64,000 bases of DNA from Tillus elongatus (GCA_964006375.1 OZ023270.1:72506082-72570081), one strand, 5' to 3'. Shown: positions 35,502-46,250, numbered from the stretch's first letter. Notes: a model not told the origin generated them from the sequence alone. Numbers and translations: made by a program.

Positions 35502-35602
35502 GTCCGGAAAATACTGTTTTTTTGGACGAGTCGACAAAATTCTAGGACGAGCCGTAGGCGAGTCCTGGAAGTCTGAGAGTCCAAAAAAACTATTTTCGGA
35601 CG
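35502..35602. repeat. Inverted repeat next to recombinase gene (3' side)
   Basis: Left arm GTCCGGAAAATACTG plus T7 GGAC and right arm GTCC A7 CTATTTTCGGACG pair over about 23 bp with one or two mismatches. The loop contains a smaller hairpin, AGGAC..GTCCT. Confidence 0.85.
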
Positions 35603-35915
35603 TGTTGCGTACACTATTTTTTCGGCAACCGTGTAGAATAACAAATCAATGAGACACATTTCTTTATTATATTTCTTTGTAGAACAAAATTTCGAACATT
35701 TTAATTCTTATTTGTATTAAATATTGAAATTCGAACAGAAGATAGGTACTAACAGAAACATTCTAATTCTTATTTATAATAATATTTATATTAAAATTCG
35801 AGCAATTGCTAATATTCAAAGGATTTAATTTGTTTGAAATGCTTGGTATATTTAAATGCCTTTTGTAGTCAGAACAAGAAGGTAAAGTTTCCGTTTCATA
35901 TTGATTGTTTTCATC

Positions 35916-36891
35916 TCATAATTTTTTAATGGTATTGGCAATTTTAATTTTGTTTGTTAGTGAATTGTCTATATATCATTCAGCGACATTGGTGTCTCTT
36001 CAAATTTGTGATGTTTCCACCATTATCAGCAAATATTGTCGCTGAAGTTCGACGCATGCTATGGCCTGTGTATTTTTTAGGATTGGGTAAATTTAAAAAT
36101 TCTGCAAATCTTAATCCGAGATTCCCAAAACTGTGGATACCAACGGGCTGAATCCAACATGTTCCTTTTTTGTAATTCACGAATAGTCTGTTATGTGGAG
36201 TATGGGATGGCCGTAAAGATAAATATTGCCTTTACAACAGCAGGTTTTCTTGCCCAATTACAACAAAAGTTCTCTCAAGATGTGTTTTAGAATCTGGTAT
36301 TTTCACAAGCAACATGTCTTCTTTGTCGTTTATTAGATCAATTGACATTTTTGTTAGTTCTTCCCGTCTACACACACCGGCTAACCCAATAATTGTTGCT
36401 ACCTGAAAATGAAGCGAATTAAGTTGATACTTTTATATCCTACAATCGTAATATTTTGTTAAAATTACCTTTAGCATTAGGTATGTTTCATTATCTGCTT
36501 CTCTAATGAATTTGTTGATTAACTCGCTGCTGAAGACTTCTGATTTTTTTGCTTTATAACCAACATTCTTCCTTTTGAGAAATGCGATTACCTTTGGGAA
36601 AGTGGCTATGTTTACATTTTTCTTCACTAAAATGGTACTTTTCAACATAGAGTACATGCTCCACAGTGTAGAGGATTTGACAGTTTCAGATTTTTGCACC
36701 AAGTAAGCTAAAATTACATCCTCTGTAATAGTTTTGCATTTCTTCATATCCATCCATCTCGTGAACAAATCATAAAAGTTTTCATACCTGGACTTTGATT
36801 TTTCAGGCAATAATTGTGCTGTAGCAGCAGCTGCTGCATTGAAAATTTCGTAAGGCACATTTTCAAACTCACTATCGCTGTTGCTTTCCAT
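35916..36891 (-). pseudogene. Tyrosine recombinase (Crypton-like), intron-containing, inactivated
   Basis: Exon 1 (36891-36469) starts MESNSDSEFENVPYEIF and carries an N-terminal core-binding domain (SRYENFYDLFTRWMDMKKCK, SSTLWSMYSMLKSTILVKK). A 66-bp intron (GTAATT..TTTCAG, 36468-36403) joins LMLK to VATIIGLAGVCRREELTKM; CRREEL contains the first catalytic Arg. Further on are FGNLGLRFAEFLNLPNPKKY and YTGHSMRRTSATIFADNGG (the H-x-x-R box). Damage: one in-frame TAA after GQENLLL, loss of the GGW segment after NLKRH with a frame change, and a TGA just before the putative nucleophile Tyr (YIDNSLTNKIKIANTIKKL). The rest of the frame is intact, so inactivation looks recent. Confidence 0.82.
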
Positions 36892-37065
36892 AGTTTATTG
36901 CGACAATTGCGAGCAAAAACCATGCAAACTTTCGAAAATTTAAATGTCAACTAATTTCATTTCAGATAGCTGTCAGTCGTTATTTCGTTGCTATGGTAAT
37001 GTTCAACTGTATTTATCAAAATCATACCTCCCAAGATTTTCATATTCACAATGACGTGATTCTTG

Positions 37066-37107
37066 CCGGCCTAGTCCGGGAAGTATGTACTTCCCGGACT
37101 AGACCGG
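37066..37107. repeat. Perfect palindrome upstream of recombinase gene (1)
   Basis: CTAGTCCGGGAAGTA, spacer TG, then its exact reverse complement (37071-37102). The symmetry extends to CCGG on both sides with one mismatch. Confidence 0.95.
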
Positions 37108-37135
37108 AGAAATGCTACTTTCTCAAAGAAAAAAA

Positions 37136-37163
37136 CGTTCGGGAAGTGGGTACTTCCCGGACG
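37136..37163. repeat. Near-perfect palindrome upstream of recombinase gene (2)
   Basis: CGTTCGGGAAGTG, spacer GG, TACTTCCCGGACG: two mismatches between arms. It shares the arm core CGGGAAGT with the palindrome centred 63 bp away. Confidence 0.92.
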
Positions 37164-37199
37164 GTTGCCGGAAAAAACATTAACAAGTGGGCTAAATGT

Positions 37200-38560
37200 A
37201 AAATAGTAAAAAAAAACTTTACTTTTTAAACGGAAAAAATTGATGTTGCATTTCGGCATTATGGTCTGGCCATATTTACCTACGTGTGCTAGAATGGTAG
37301 CTTGGGCGTGGTAAGCCTCTGTGTGCCGCCCAAGTCCAAGCGGTCACATTAGACCAATCATAGTTTTTTTGTGTATAACTTAAATTACAAAATGATGACA
37401 AAAATGTTTTTAAAATAGTAAAACCATGTTCTCTAACCAAAGATTCAGAATTCTATTTTGGCCTCCTGGGAAAAAATTGTACATTTTGTTTGGCAGTCAA
37501 CTTGGTAGTAGAAGTTTTTAAATAAATTTTAGGTACAATACGAAGTATGTAATAGGGTAAAGGGGGGAAATTGGCAGTACCCTACGTGTTTATTTGAATT
37601 GTGACTGTTTATTAAGTGTGGAAGACAATTGTTTCGCTAAAAAAGTTAGCGTATTCAATGCGATGAATTAACTAAGTGAGTTAAGACTAGAACTACTATT
37701 TATGTGTTAGTTACCAAGCAGTTGCAAACAGCGTCCTCTAAGAAGGTATACAGACCCTCATTGTTGAGTCTTAAATCCCTGTAATTAAACTGCGTACTTG
37801 CCTTTGTTGTACTGTGCCGCGTTATCAAATATTCCTTCTAAGTAGGACACACTGGTTATTAAGATAACAGTTCGAACAATGGACTACATAGAACCGGACG
37901 TACTCTATTAGTAAGTAATCTCTCGATTATCCGGCTTAATGTGGTGGACAGCGAGTGGATAAAGGCAAAAGCCAGATAATAATAATAATTTACTTTAATA
38001 ATGATATGCGTTATAACAAATAAGTAAAGCGTTGGCTTGCACAGAATACAGTTTTAATGAAGGGTGTATGGTCCAAATAAAACTGCCTAAATTGATTTGC
38101 TTCAACTGTCATTACAAAAATTTATCCACACGTTCGTATAGTTGTAATTTTATCCATCGCAATTATTTCCGTAATCACCTTTCAACATAAATTCATCTCC
38201 AAAATACAACTTTTCCAGGTTTGCTGCTAAAAATCTTAATAAATGCAAATTTTTCTACTAGAATAATTTTGACACGACTAACAATAAATAAAGGTGAGTT
38301 TTTTAAAGTGTTACAAGGGGATGTCTCCAAAACAGTTCAATTGTTTGTGTGAAATTTTGGTAAAGTACTAAGGAGACGGGGAGACATACTTAAAAATATT
38401 TTTGACATTTACCCCCCTCTATTTTGGCGGGGGGTAAATGGGGTGATGTACTTTATTTAATAAAACTTCAAATTTGTATTAAAAGAAATTAGGTTTTAGG
38501 TTAAAATACAACAAATATTAACATTTCAATTTATTTATCGTGTGTCATGCTTGAGACATT
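37200..38560. other. Non-coding stretch with one strong hairpin
   Basis: No gene recognised. TTACCCCCC..GGGGGGTAA at 38407-38437 forms a perfect 9-bp stem with an 11-nt loop. A related GGGTAAAGGGGGG word occurs at 37555, so the segment may be a MITE. CTCTCGATTATCCGG at 37920 recalls pogo/Tigger ends. Confidence 0.35.
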
Positions 38561-39264
38561 GTTCGAAATGTCACCCATCAACTTGCAAGCATTTTCTCAC
38601 TCTTTTTCTAAATGAATCCTGCCACATTCAGACAAAGCAGATTCGGTTTTTCATATCATCTTAAATTGTAGGCGCGCAATCGCTAACACCTTGTTAATAA
38701 AACCCCAAAAGAAATAATCAAAGGGGTCAAATCTGGGAACCTAGCAGGCCAGTTGACCGGACCTGCTCGACCAAACCACCTATTTTCAAATATTCCATTC
38801 TGTTGAAACCACATGCCTGGGTTTATGTTTTGGTTTAATAACTGAGGTAATTGGTTTCTTAAAAAAATAGTGTACATTCCTCCATTTAAATCGCCATCAA
38901 AGAAATTCAGATCAATGACTTTATCCCTGATTATACCACACCAGACATTAGTTGAGAATGGATGTCGATTTGGTAAGAGTTCTTATCTAGTGGGGATTTT
39001 CCGCTGCCCATTAGTGCATATTGCATCTATTTACTTTAGAAAAAAAAAAGGAGAAAAAAAGAAATTAAGTTTCTACTGGTAAGGGACAACTTAAAATCCA
39101 ACATGTCCAGGATTATGGAAAGTAGCTTCAGCAGAAAAAATAACATTACTTAGAAATCTGTTGTTGACTTGTGTTTGTCTGATGACCCAATTGCAAAATG
39201 TAATGCGATTTTCATAATATTGTCCGTCTTGGTGCGGTGTAATGTGATAGGGATGAAATTTGTA

Positions 39265-41091
39265 CAGAGTGAGTGAAACTCATCCTGGCTCTATTGTAAC
39301 AAAAGTGAAAGCCATAGAAAAAATCTGAAAATAGGTTCTTAAATGCGATTTAGCAAGGTCAATTTTAAGCCAAATTTGGATATTTGGAAACTGAAGTATT
39401 GACGTCATCGAATTTTTTTCGCAGAAACATACCTATATTTTGGCATATCTAAAAAGAACTATTTTTTCTGGACAAATTATGTAAAGAAAAAAAATTGCTA
39501 TCTTTTTCCGTTAAAAGTTATTTAATAATTTAACATTATAAAACACATTATATGTTACCACTTTTGCCACAGCAATAAACAAAGTATGTAGGCAATCATC
39601 GCAAAAATTTTCAATGTTACCACCTCCTACTTCTAAACACTTATCCAATCTCCGCCCTACTTCACACACTGAAGCCTTATGAAACATTTCTCTAGATAGT
39701 TCATCGCAAGCATTTCTGATTTTTTCTTTTAAATGTTCCAAGTTAACAGATGGTGTTCTGTAAACTTTATTTTTCAAAGCTCGCTCAAGAAGTTTAGTGG
39801 GGTCATGTCCGGTGCTTTAGGCGGCCACTGTATCGGTCCATTTATACCTATCCATTTTTCTCCGTAAGTTTCATTTAAATATTGTTGGACAATTCTTGCT
39901 TTATGTGGTGGAGCTCCGTCGTGTTGGAAACACATGTTTGCTTGCAGCTGTAATGGCACATTTTCAAGCAGCACAGGAAGTTGTTCTTGGAGAAATTGCA
40001 AATATCGCTCACTATGTAAAATTCCTTCGTAAAAATATGGACCAATCAAATGCCCGTTAATAATACCACACCAGATGTTAATTCCGAAGTGTCCTTGATT
40101 TTCAATCGGATTGACACAATGTGGATTTTCAGTAGTCCAAATATGCTCATTTTTTATTGGGCTTACCGTTACTAACAAAACGGCTTTCGTCCGCCCACAA
40201 CACATGCTGAAAAAACCATTTGTCATTGATCAAGTTTACCATCACTTGGGCAATATAATTAATTCTTAGTTGTTGATGTTGTTCTAAGTTATGAAGTTTA
40301 TAATCGTGATAACCATTTTCTTTCAAAAATTTTCGTACCGAACTATATTTTAAATTCAGTTCACGACAGGCTTGCTGAATCGAGTTCCTTGAATGGTCTT
40401 CAAAATACTACAAAACAGTGGCAACAGTATTGTCAGAACTATCCCTTCTAGCAATTTTTCTTCCCTTTCGAGAAGAAAATGCCTCGTTATTTGCATGTAA
40501 ATTGCGTTCTAATCTTGCAAATATTTTTAAGCTTGGAATAACACATTCAGGGTATCCCTGAGCCTATAACTGAACTGTTCTTCTAGGGTTCTTTTAAGAT
40601 TCACCATAAACTAATAACATATTGACTTTTTCGTTGTGTGTAAACATTTTTCAAAGTGAAATGACAACAAAACAATATTTGTAAACCATTAGTTTAATTA
40701 TTGACAGATAAAACGTTGCTATGACAGATAATACTTTGCTATTTGTTTCCAAAGGCTTCTTGTTTATATCGTGATGGTTGCACGAATTTTTTGTTATACT
40801 TTTTCTACAAATTTGATTATAACTTTTTAACGGAAAAGACAGCAGTTTTGTTTTCTTTTCATAATTTTTTCAGAAAAAATAGTTCTTTTCAGATATGCCA
40901 AAATATAGGCATGATTCTGGGGGAAAAAATTCGATGACGTCATTACTTCAGTTTCCAATATCCAAAAATATGCAAATTTGGCTTAAAAAGGACCTTACTC
41001 AATCCCATTTTTAAAAACCTCTTTCCGGATTTTTGCTAGCGCTTTTCCTTTTCTTACAATAGACCCGAGACATTGAGTTTCGTTCACCCTG
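39265..41091 (-). mobile_element. Tc1/mariner-superfamily element with ~200-bp TIRs and TA TSD
   Basis: Ends CAGAGTGAGTGAAACTC (39265) and, opposite strand from 41091, CAGGGTGAACGAAACTC, each flanked by TA (39263-39264 and 41092-41093). The inverted similarity runs about 200 bp (TTAAGCCAAATTTG, GACGTCATCGAATTTTTT). Length 1827 bp. It sits inside the transposase of an older IS630-type element. Encoded transposase on the - strand at 39500-40640. Confidence 0.9.
39511..40640 (-). pseudogene. IS630/Tc-type transposase, nearly complete with frameshifts
   Basis: N-terminal part (40640-40240, interrupted by stops) includes NLHANNEAFSSRKGRKIARR and HSRNSIQQACRELNLKYSSV HTH, then HVLWADESRFVSNGKPNK (first catalytic Asp). 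The 39774-40226 frame continues EHIWTTENPHCVNPIENQGH, FGINIWCGIINGHLIGPYFY, MCFQHDGAPPHKARIVQQYL (second Asp) and QWPPKAPDMTPL (third Asp region). The 39511-39777 frame is the C-terminal tail. All three acidic catalytic residues are visible, but at least three frame breaks or stops exist. Confidence 0.88.
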
Positions 41092-41470
41092 TACAAGTGC
41101 AATATGTCCACAACTGATTTTTGACCCATTCCAGCATCTCTAGCAAGTCGTCTGATACTTACATGCGGGTCAACAGCTACTGCTCGAAAGACGCCAACTG
41201 CACTATTTTCAACAGTTTTACTTCTTTTCCGAACTCATGGTTTCGATTTAAAACTGTCAGTAGTAGGACTCCTGGTTTCCAGCCTTTAAAACCATATGTG
41301 AGATTTCAGATTATCAGGAAAGATTTCTGTCCATACTTGTGAAACTTTTCTGTAGTTTTTTCTGCACATGGACCTATGTTTTGAACTTTGAAAATTTCAA
41401 CATCACATAACGCAAACAGCGAACAGTTTTTCAAACTGATGGTTGAGTTTGAAATTACAAAACTTGGCAT

Positions 41471-42110
41471 AGCCCTGTTTTTAATGTGTTTTAAGTGTAT
41501 TTTTTTATGAGCCTTCTATTATCTGAAATCATATGACTCGCAGGTATCCTTTTTATCTAAGAATTAAAAAAATCCAACAATTTCTTTGTTTTACTTATTC
41601 AGATTAAATTCTTTGATACTGTAGACTTCTTATAAGCCTAGCAGGAAATTTTTCCACGTCATTGATGAATGATTCAATAATATTACTGATTAGAAAATTA
41701 CATGTTTTGAACTTCGAACTAAAGCCAAACAATTATGAAAAAAAAAACTTTGAACTATTTTAAAATCATATAACACAAACGAATTTTCTAGCTAAATGTG
41801 TGTGGTTTTGTTTGAGTTCAGTTCGGAGCTTCGCACAGCTCTGTTTTTAATCAATTTTTAAGTGTATCTTATTTGTTTAATTGACGTCTTATATACTGGG
41901 ATTATGTGACTGACAAGTAGACAGGATATGATCCTTATTTGCCTAAGAATAAAAAACTCAAACAATTTCTTTGTGTTTTAGTTAATGCACTCAAAATTTT
42001 TGATTTGTTTATTATTTCTAAGCCTAGCAACGCAGTTGCTTCACTAACTGATCAATATTACTATTGATTTAGGGAATTACGAGTTCTGAACTTCAAACTA
42101 TTTTAACATT
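41471..42110. repeat. Tandem duplication with period about 366 bp
   Basis: The segment starting AGCCCTGTTTTTAATGTG (41471) is repeated from AGCTCTGTTTTTAATCAA (41837). Shared words include CAACAATTTCTTTGT and TTCTAAGCCTAGCA-like stretches in the same order. Each unit carries one copy of the hAT-MITE right end. Confidence 0.8.
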
Positions 42111-42111
42111 A

Positions 42112-42660
42112 TCATCCGACTGCATCATTGCCTATGTTAGTGAAGGTAATGGAGAATTATTTTTCAATATTCTTTATTAACGAACTCAAAACAGTAAATT
42201 TGCACTGGTAATAAGTTCTACAATTAATAACATAAAATTACATATGATTTCGAGGTTAACTTAAATTATATCAATGTCAGGTAGGTACTTAGCTACTATA
42301 ACTGGAAACTGTTTTGTCCATTAAATAAATGTCTTTTTAGGTTCATTGTGAATCTTTGCATCCAATGTATGTTTCTTACTTTTTCTGCAATAGTCTTAAA
42401 TTATATTATCCTCCTCGTAATCACACTGTTTTTATTATTCCGTATTTTATACATTAATTTACATTCTTCCAGTTTTATAAGGTTATGAATTTGTACAAAG
42501 TTTAATGTTCTATACAAACATTTAGTATGATAAAGCCAGTTTAAATCATATAATATTTTTAGTACCAGGTTTCATGTTCTCTGCAATTGTTGTAATTTCA
42601 TCTTTGGCACAGAAGCCCCAACAACCATCATATATCTCATATGTTAAGCCTTATTGATTC
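42112..42660. other. Gene-free AT-rich stretch
   Basis: No feature recognised between the tandem duplication and LINE A copy 3. Confidence 0.4.
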
Positions 42661-42666
42661 TGTATC

Positions 42667-43859
42667 TCTGTCAGCGCAGATCAACTGTCGACCTCCTTTC
42701 CTTTGTCACCCATTCTTGGAACAAGTCTATGGAACTACACGGTGAATCCCAGATTGTCGCTCTAGACATATCCAAAGCATTCAACCAGGTCTGGCACGCA
42801 GTGCTGCTTAATAAACTTCCGGCCTATGGCCTATCACCAAAACTCTACCTGGACAGCAGATTTCCTCTCAAACCGGAGCATTTCTGTTGTGGATGGCCAT
42901 TCCTCTAAACTGTATCCAATTAATGCAGAAGTCCCTCAAGGTTCAGCTTTAGCCACTACTTTGTTTCTTCTCCACATCAGTGACTTCCTCTCTAGCACAT
43001 CCAACCAGTTCACAGTTACGCGGATGACAGCACCCTCCACTCAAATATACAATATTCTAAGCCTATCTATTTAGCCCAATTAGATGAGGCTCACAGACTC
43101 ATGGAGGGATCTGTCTCTGTGAATCTCCAAACAATATTAGACTAGGGAAGTAGAAATCTTGTACAATTCAACTCCACCAAATCTCAGTCTTGCTTTCTAT
43201 CTCATAAGAGATACACCAGCCCTAGACCCATCACAATGAACAACCAAGTTATCCAAAATAATGAGTCATTTTCACTTATTGGCATTTTTGTGGATCGAAA
43301 TCTCAATTGGCACCAACATGTCACGTCAATTGCAGAAGCGGCTGCTAAGAAATTAGGTTTCCTCTTCCGGGCTCGCAAATACTTTTCACCAGCTAATCTC
43401 TATACCTTATATACTTCACAAATGAGGCCAAACCTCGAATACTGCTCCCACATCTGGGGTGCTGCTGCCGCTTCTACACTCGCTATCCTGGACTCCATTC
43501 AGAAGAGAGATATATGTCTCATCGGTGACCCTACCCTCACCCAAAGGCTGCCATCCCTTGCTCACCGATGTGCCGTTGGTGACCTATCTCTGCTGCCCCC
43601 AACAAATCTACCAGGGGAGCAGAGCGAATGCACCCTTTTACTGTCCAGGCCACCAGACATAGAACATCTTGTTATGCCCGCTCTTTTGTCCCGAGGACTT
43701 TCAAGTTGTGGAATTCCTTGCCGGCACATGTTTTTCCTTCTCCTCCAAACCTTCAAGTCCAAAATTAACAAGTTGCCTCTTTCCTCCTTGTCGACACCCA
43801 CGGTACGATAGTATTTAGGCTGTGAGCCCTCGTGGTGTGTTGTTGAAATAAAAAAAAAA
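42667..43859 (+). mobile_element. LINE A copy 3, 5'-truncated
   Basis: Begins at the codons for RQRRST of the LINE A RT and runs to the shared 3' end (TTTAGGCTGTGAGCCCTCGT .. GTTGAAATAAAAAAAAAA). Frames at 42654-42908, 42826-43074 and 43236-43811 contain VALDISKAFNQVWHAVLLNK, SALATTLFLLHISDF and PNLEYCSHIWGAAAASTLAI. The YADD region is shifted. It is followed immediately by LINE C. Confidence 0.9.
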
Positions 43860-43860
43860 G

Positions 43861-44810
43861 ATATTTTGCTTGGGAATCTCGGCATCTATGGAATTAAGAG
43901 GATCCTGTCATAACCTTATTAAAGATTATTTAAACAACAGAACACAGGTTGTAGAATGGAAAGGTGTAAGATCGAGTGTAATGAACATACCGCAGGGTCA
44001 AGTATTGAGACAGCTTCTGTTCATTTTGTATATTAATGATTTGGTAGACAATGTTGACACGGATGGAATCTGCCTATATGCTGATGACACTTTTTTCAGT
44101 GGTGGAAAAGACAGACTGCACTGAAGAGCAAGACACAAAAAACAGTTGGAGATGTGAGGTTCTGGTTTGAGGAAAATAGTCTGTTTAAATTACTCACAAA
44201 CCAAAGTACTTACTCTCAATGAGAAAAATGAAGACGCAAAGGCTGTAGAGTTCTTCGAGGTGTATGTTGATAGCAAGTGAAACTTTAATGTGCATGTGAC
44301 TGAAACATCAAAGAATATTGTATAACCCAAATGAAGAAGGTGGCATCATATGAAGTAGCATTGCTTACCAGGGGACCTTTCACAGCGTAGCGACTTATAG
44401 TATACTCCTTTGGGGAGCATCTTCAGTATCAACATGGGTCTTTCTGCTTTCAGAAAAAAGCAGTGAGGATTCTGTGCGGTCTGGGTTATAGAGACAGCTG
44501 TAGAGAGAGTTTCCGAAATCTGGGTATATTAACGATCGCATCGGCATGTATACGTACCTGTGTAAAATATGTCTGCGAAAATAGAGGCAACTTTCAAACA
44601 TCTGGGGGTAGTCACTCAATAGGAACAAGATCTGGGGAACTATTTCACATGATAAAAAAAGTCACAAAACAACTCAATTTATTGGGTTGTAAAGTTTTAC
44701 AATAAAATTCCAGAGAAAGCGAAAGAACTGAACAAGACACTTCTTTTAAGTAATTTAAAGAACGTTCTTATACAAAAAGTTTTTTGCACCTTCAGTGAAC
44801 TCGTGGATTG
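43861..44810 (+). pseudogene. LINE C reverse transcriptase fragment (CR1/Jockey-like)
   Basis: Directly after the LINE A poly(A) the sequence reads ILLGNLGIYGIKRI, then SCHNLIKDYLNNRTQVVEWK, MNIPQGQVLRQLLFILYIND and GICLYADDTFFSGG (intact YADD) in the 43870-44124 frame. Degenerate frames to about 44810 carry the C-terminal region (FYNKIPEKAKELNKTLLLSN). The first half of the RT is missing. Confidence 0.85.
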
Positions 44811-45003
44811 TAATTTAAATACGAGTGACTTTTTCCATAGTAGCCATAGCTTGGCAAGCATAATTTTTTATTTGTATATACATGTGTATTTGTGTGTGTA
44901 TCTTATTTTGTATTTTTTTATATTTTAGAGTGTTAATTATACTGCATCTTTTATTTATATTTATAATATACTTTATTTATACACCTCATTGTTTGTCTTA
45001 TAC

Positions 45004-46250
45004 GGTTAGGTTAGGTTAGCTTTGATTGTGAGTGGGCCATACCAATCCCTCCACTGCGACCATAAGGTTTATTGTGGCTCACTCCTAATGGTCTATATTT
45101 CGCCCAACAAAGCCAGCCTCCTGCAGAGGTCGATAATCTTTGTGGGCGAAAGTTGATCCAAATCTTCCGGAGCAAGCTTTGTCTTGCCAAAGAGCAGGTG
45201 TCTAGTCCTATCCGCCGCCGGACAGGAACACAGTACATGCTCTGCTGTCTCATCACTCTCCATACACAGCCGACACTCAGTTTCCTGACCGACTCTAATT
45301 CGGTGCATGTGGTGACGCAAGCGGCAGTGTCCTGTATACAGGTCGACTAGAGTACTCAGTTGTTGTCTGTTTATCTCTAGAAGTTTTTTAGCCCTTGACT
45401 CTGACAGGCCATTTATGAAGGCCTTAGAATGAGCTAATCCTGGCAGATTTTGCCATTGCTGGACTGTCATTCTTTCTGTCCAATTCTTTAAGGTGCGTTT
45501 TGCTGTGCAAGATGATATCCCCAGCACAGGTTCTGGTCCGATGAAGTCCCCCTGGCCTCCACTCCTGGCAAGAGTGTCGGCCGCCACGTTGCCATCCTGG
45601 TCCAAGTGACCCGGTAGCCAGACCAGCGACACGCCATTGCAGCTGCCCAGTTCATTAGGGCAGATTTACAACTCCATGCTGTTTCTGAATTGCAACGGTA
45701 GGAACCAAGAGCCTTTATTGCAGCTTTGATATCTGAATTTATCTTTATCGATTTGTGTGTTGCCTGTTTTTCTATACTTTCCCTTGCACACATCTCGATG
45801 GCATACACTTCTGCCTGGTGTATGGTTGAGTATTTTCCGAGGCTAGTTGATAGTCTAGCATCGGTGATGCTCCCATATGCGCTGGCTCCTATCCCCCTAT
45901 TGGTTTTGGAGCCATCAGTATACCAGCAGAGATCGGCCCTTAATAGGGTCATTTGATTTTGCTCCCAGTCTTCCCTTTCTGTGAGGACGGTCTTGAAAGA
46001 CATCTCTACTGATCTTGGTAGGCATCAAGTCTGAAACCATTCCCAGAATCCCATGACCCTCAATGTCATCGAGGAGTCCGGACCCTCCCAGACTGATTTC
46101 CTTCGGCATGCTGTCAGCCGTTTGTTTTAATCTGTACATTGTCCACCTCGCCACCCTCTCCAGCCAAACGTGAAGAGGTGTAATATTAAGGAGGACCTCC
46201 AGAACGGCTGATGGAGAGGTGCTTATCGCTCCCGTTATCATTGTGTTATA
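45004..46250 (-). mobile_element. LINE D copy 1 (I/Loa-group) 3' part with TTAGG-like tail
   Basis: On the - strand it reads from the RT C-terminal region (46253-45915 frame: LHVWLERVARWTMYRLKQTA, LGMVSDLMPTKISRD) through RNase H to a 3' end GCTAACCTAACCTAACCG (45004-45022). The upstream end abuts the Tc1-like element at 46251. The same family occurs at 49262-58345 (nested) and 58597-59037. Confidence 0.88.
45093..46003 (-). pseudogene. LINE D RNase H domain and C-terminal tail
   Basis: The 45488-46003 frame reads LRADLCWYTDGSKTNRGIGA (first catalytic Asp), YSTIHQAEVYAIEMCARESI (Glu), SIKINSDIKAAIKALGSYRC (Asp). After one frameshift the 45093-45632 frame reads VSLVWLPGHLDQDGNVAADT (H and D). 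The C-terminal region is LYTGHCRLRHHMHRIRVGQE, then CRLCMESDETAEHVLCSCPA, a CCHC-like knuckle. All RNase H catalytic positions persist; one frame break is visible. Confidence 0.88.

Larger units (their letters stand above)
35502..37180 (-). mobile_element. Crypton-like tyrosine-recombinase element with palindromic ends
   Basis: A spliced tyrosine recombinase gene (35916-36891) sits between structured sequences. On the low side is an inverted repeat GTCC..GGAC at 35502-35526/35579-35602. On the high side are two near-perfect palindromes at 37071-37102 and 37136-37163. TTTTTTCGGCAACCGT at 35617-35632 and its inverted copy ACGGTTGCCGGAAAAAA at 37161-37177 bracket the gene. True boundaries and target duplication could not be set. 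Confidence 0.6.
38560..41300 (-). mobile_element. IS630/Tc-type element split by a second Tc-type element
   Basis: Two halves of one transposase lie at about 41094-41290 (N-terminal) and 38600-39262 (rest). The first gives VAVDPHVSIRRLARDAGMGQ KSVVDILHL in one frame. Across the insertion the frame resumes FHPYHITPHQDGQYY, then NRFLSNVIFSAEATFH (catalytic Asp changed to Ala) and, after breaks, PGMWFQQNGIFENRWF and ARFPDLTPL. Terminal repeats of this older element were not identified. Confidence 0.75.

Noticed and set aside
36993..37229. 78-codon + strand ORF over the palindromes
   Set aside because: It is a by-product of the inverted repeats (repeated REVxTSRT peptide), with no independent support.
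45001..45022. Chromosome-end or interstitial telomere array
   Set aside because: Only about three TTAGG-like units, exactly at a LINE 3' end; better explained as the LINE tail.
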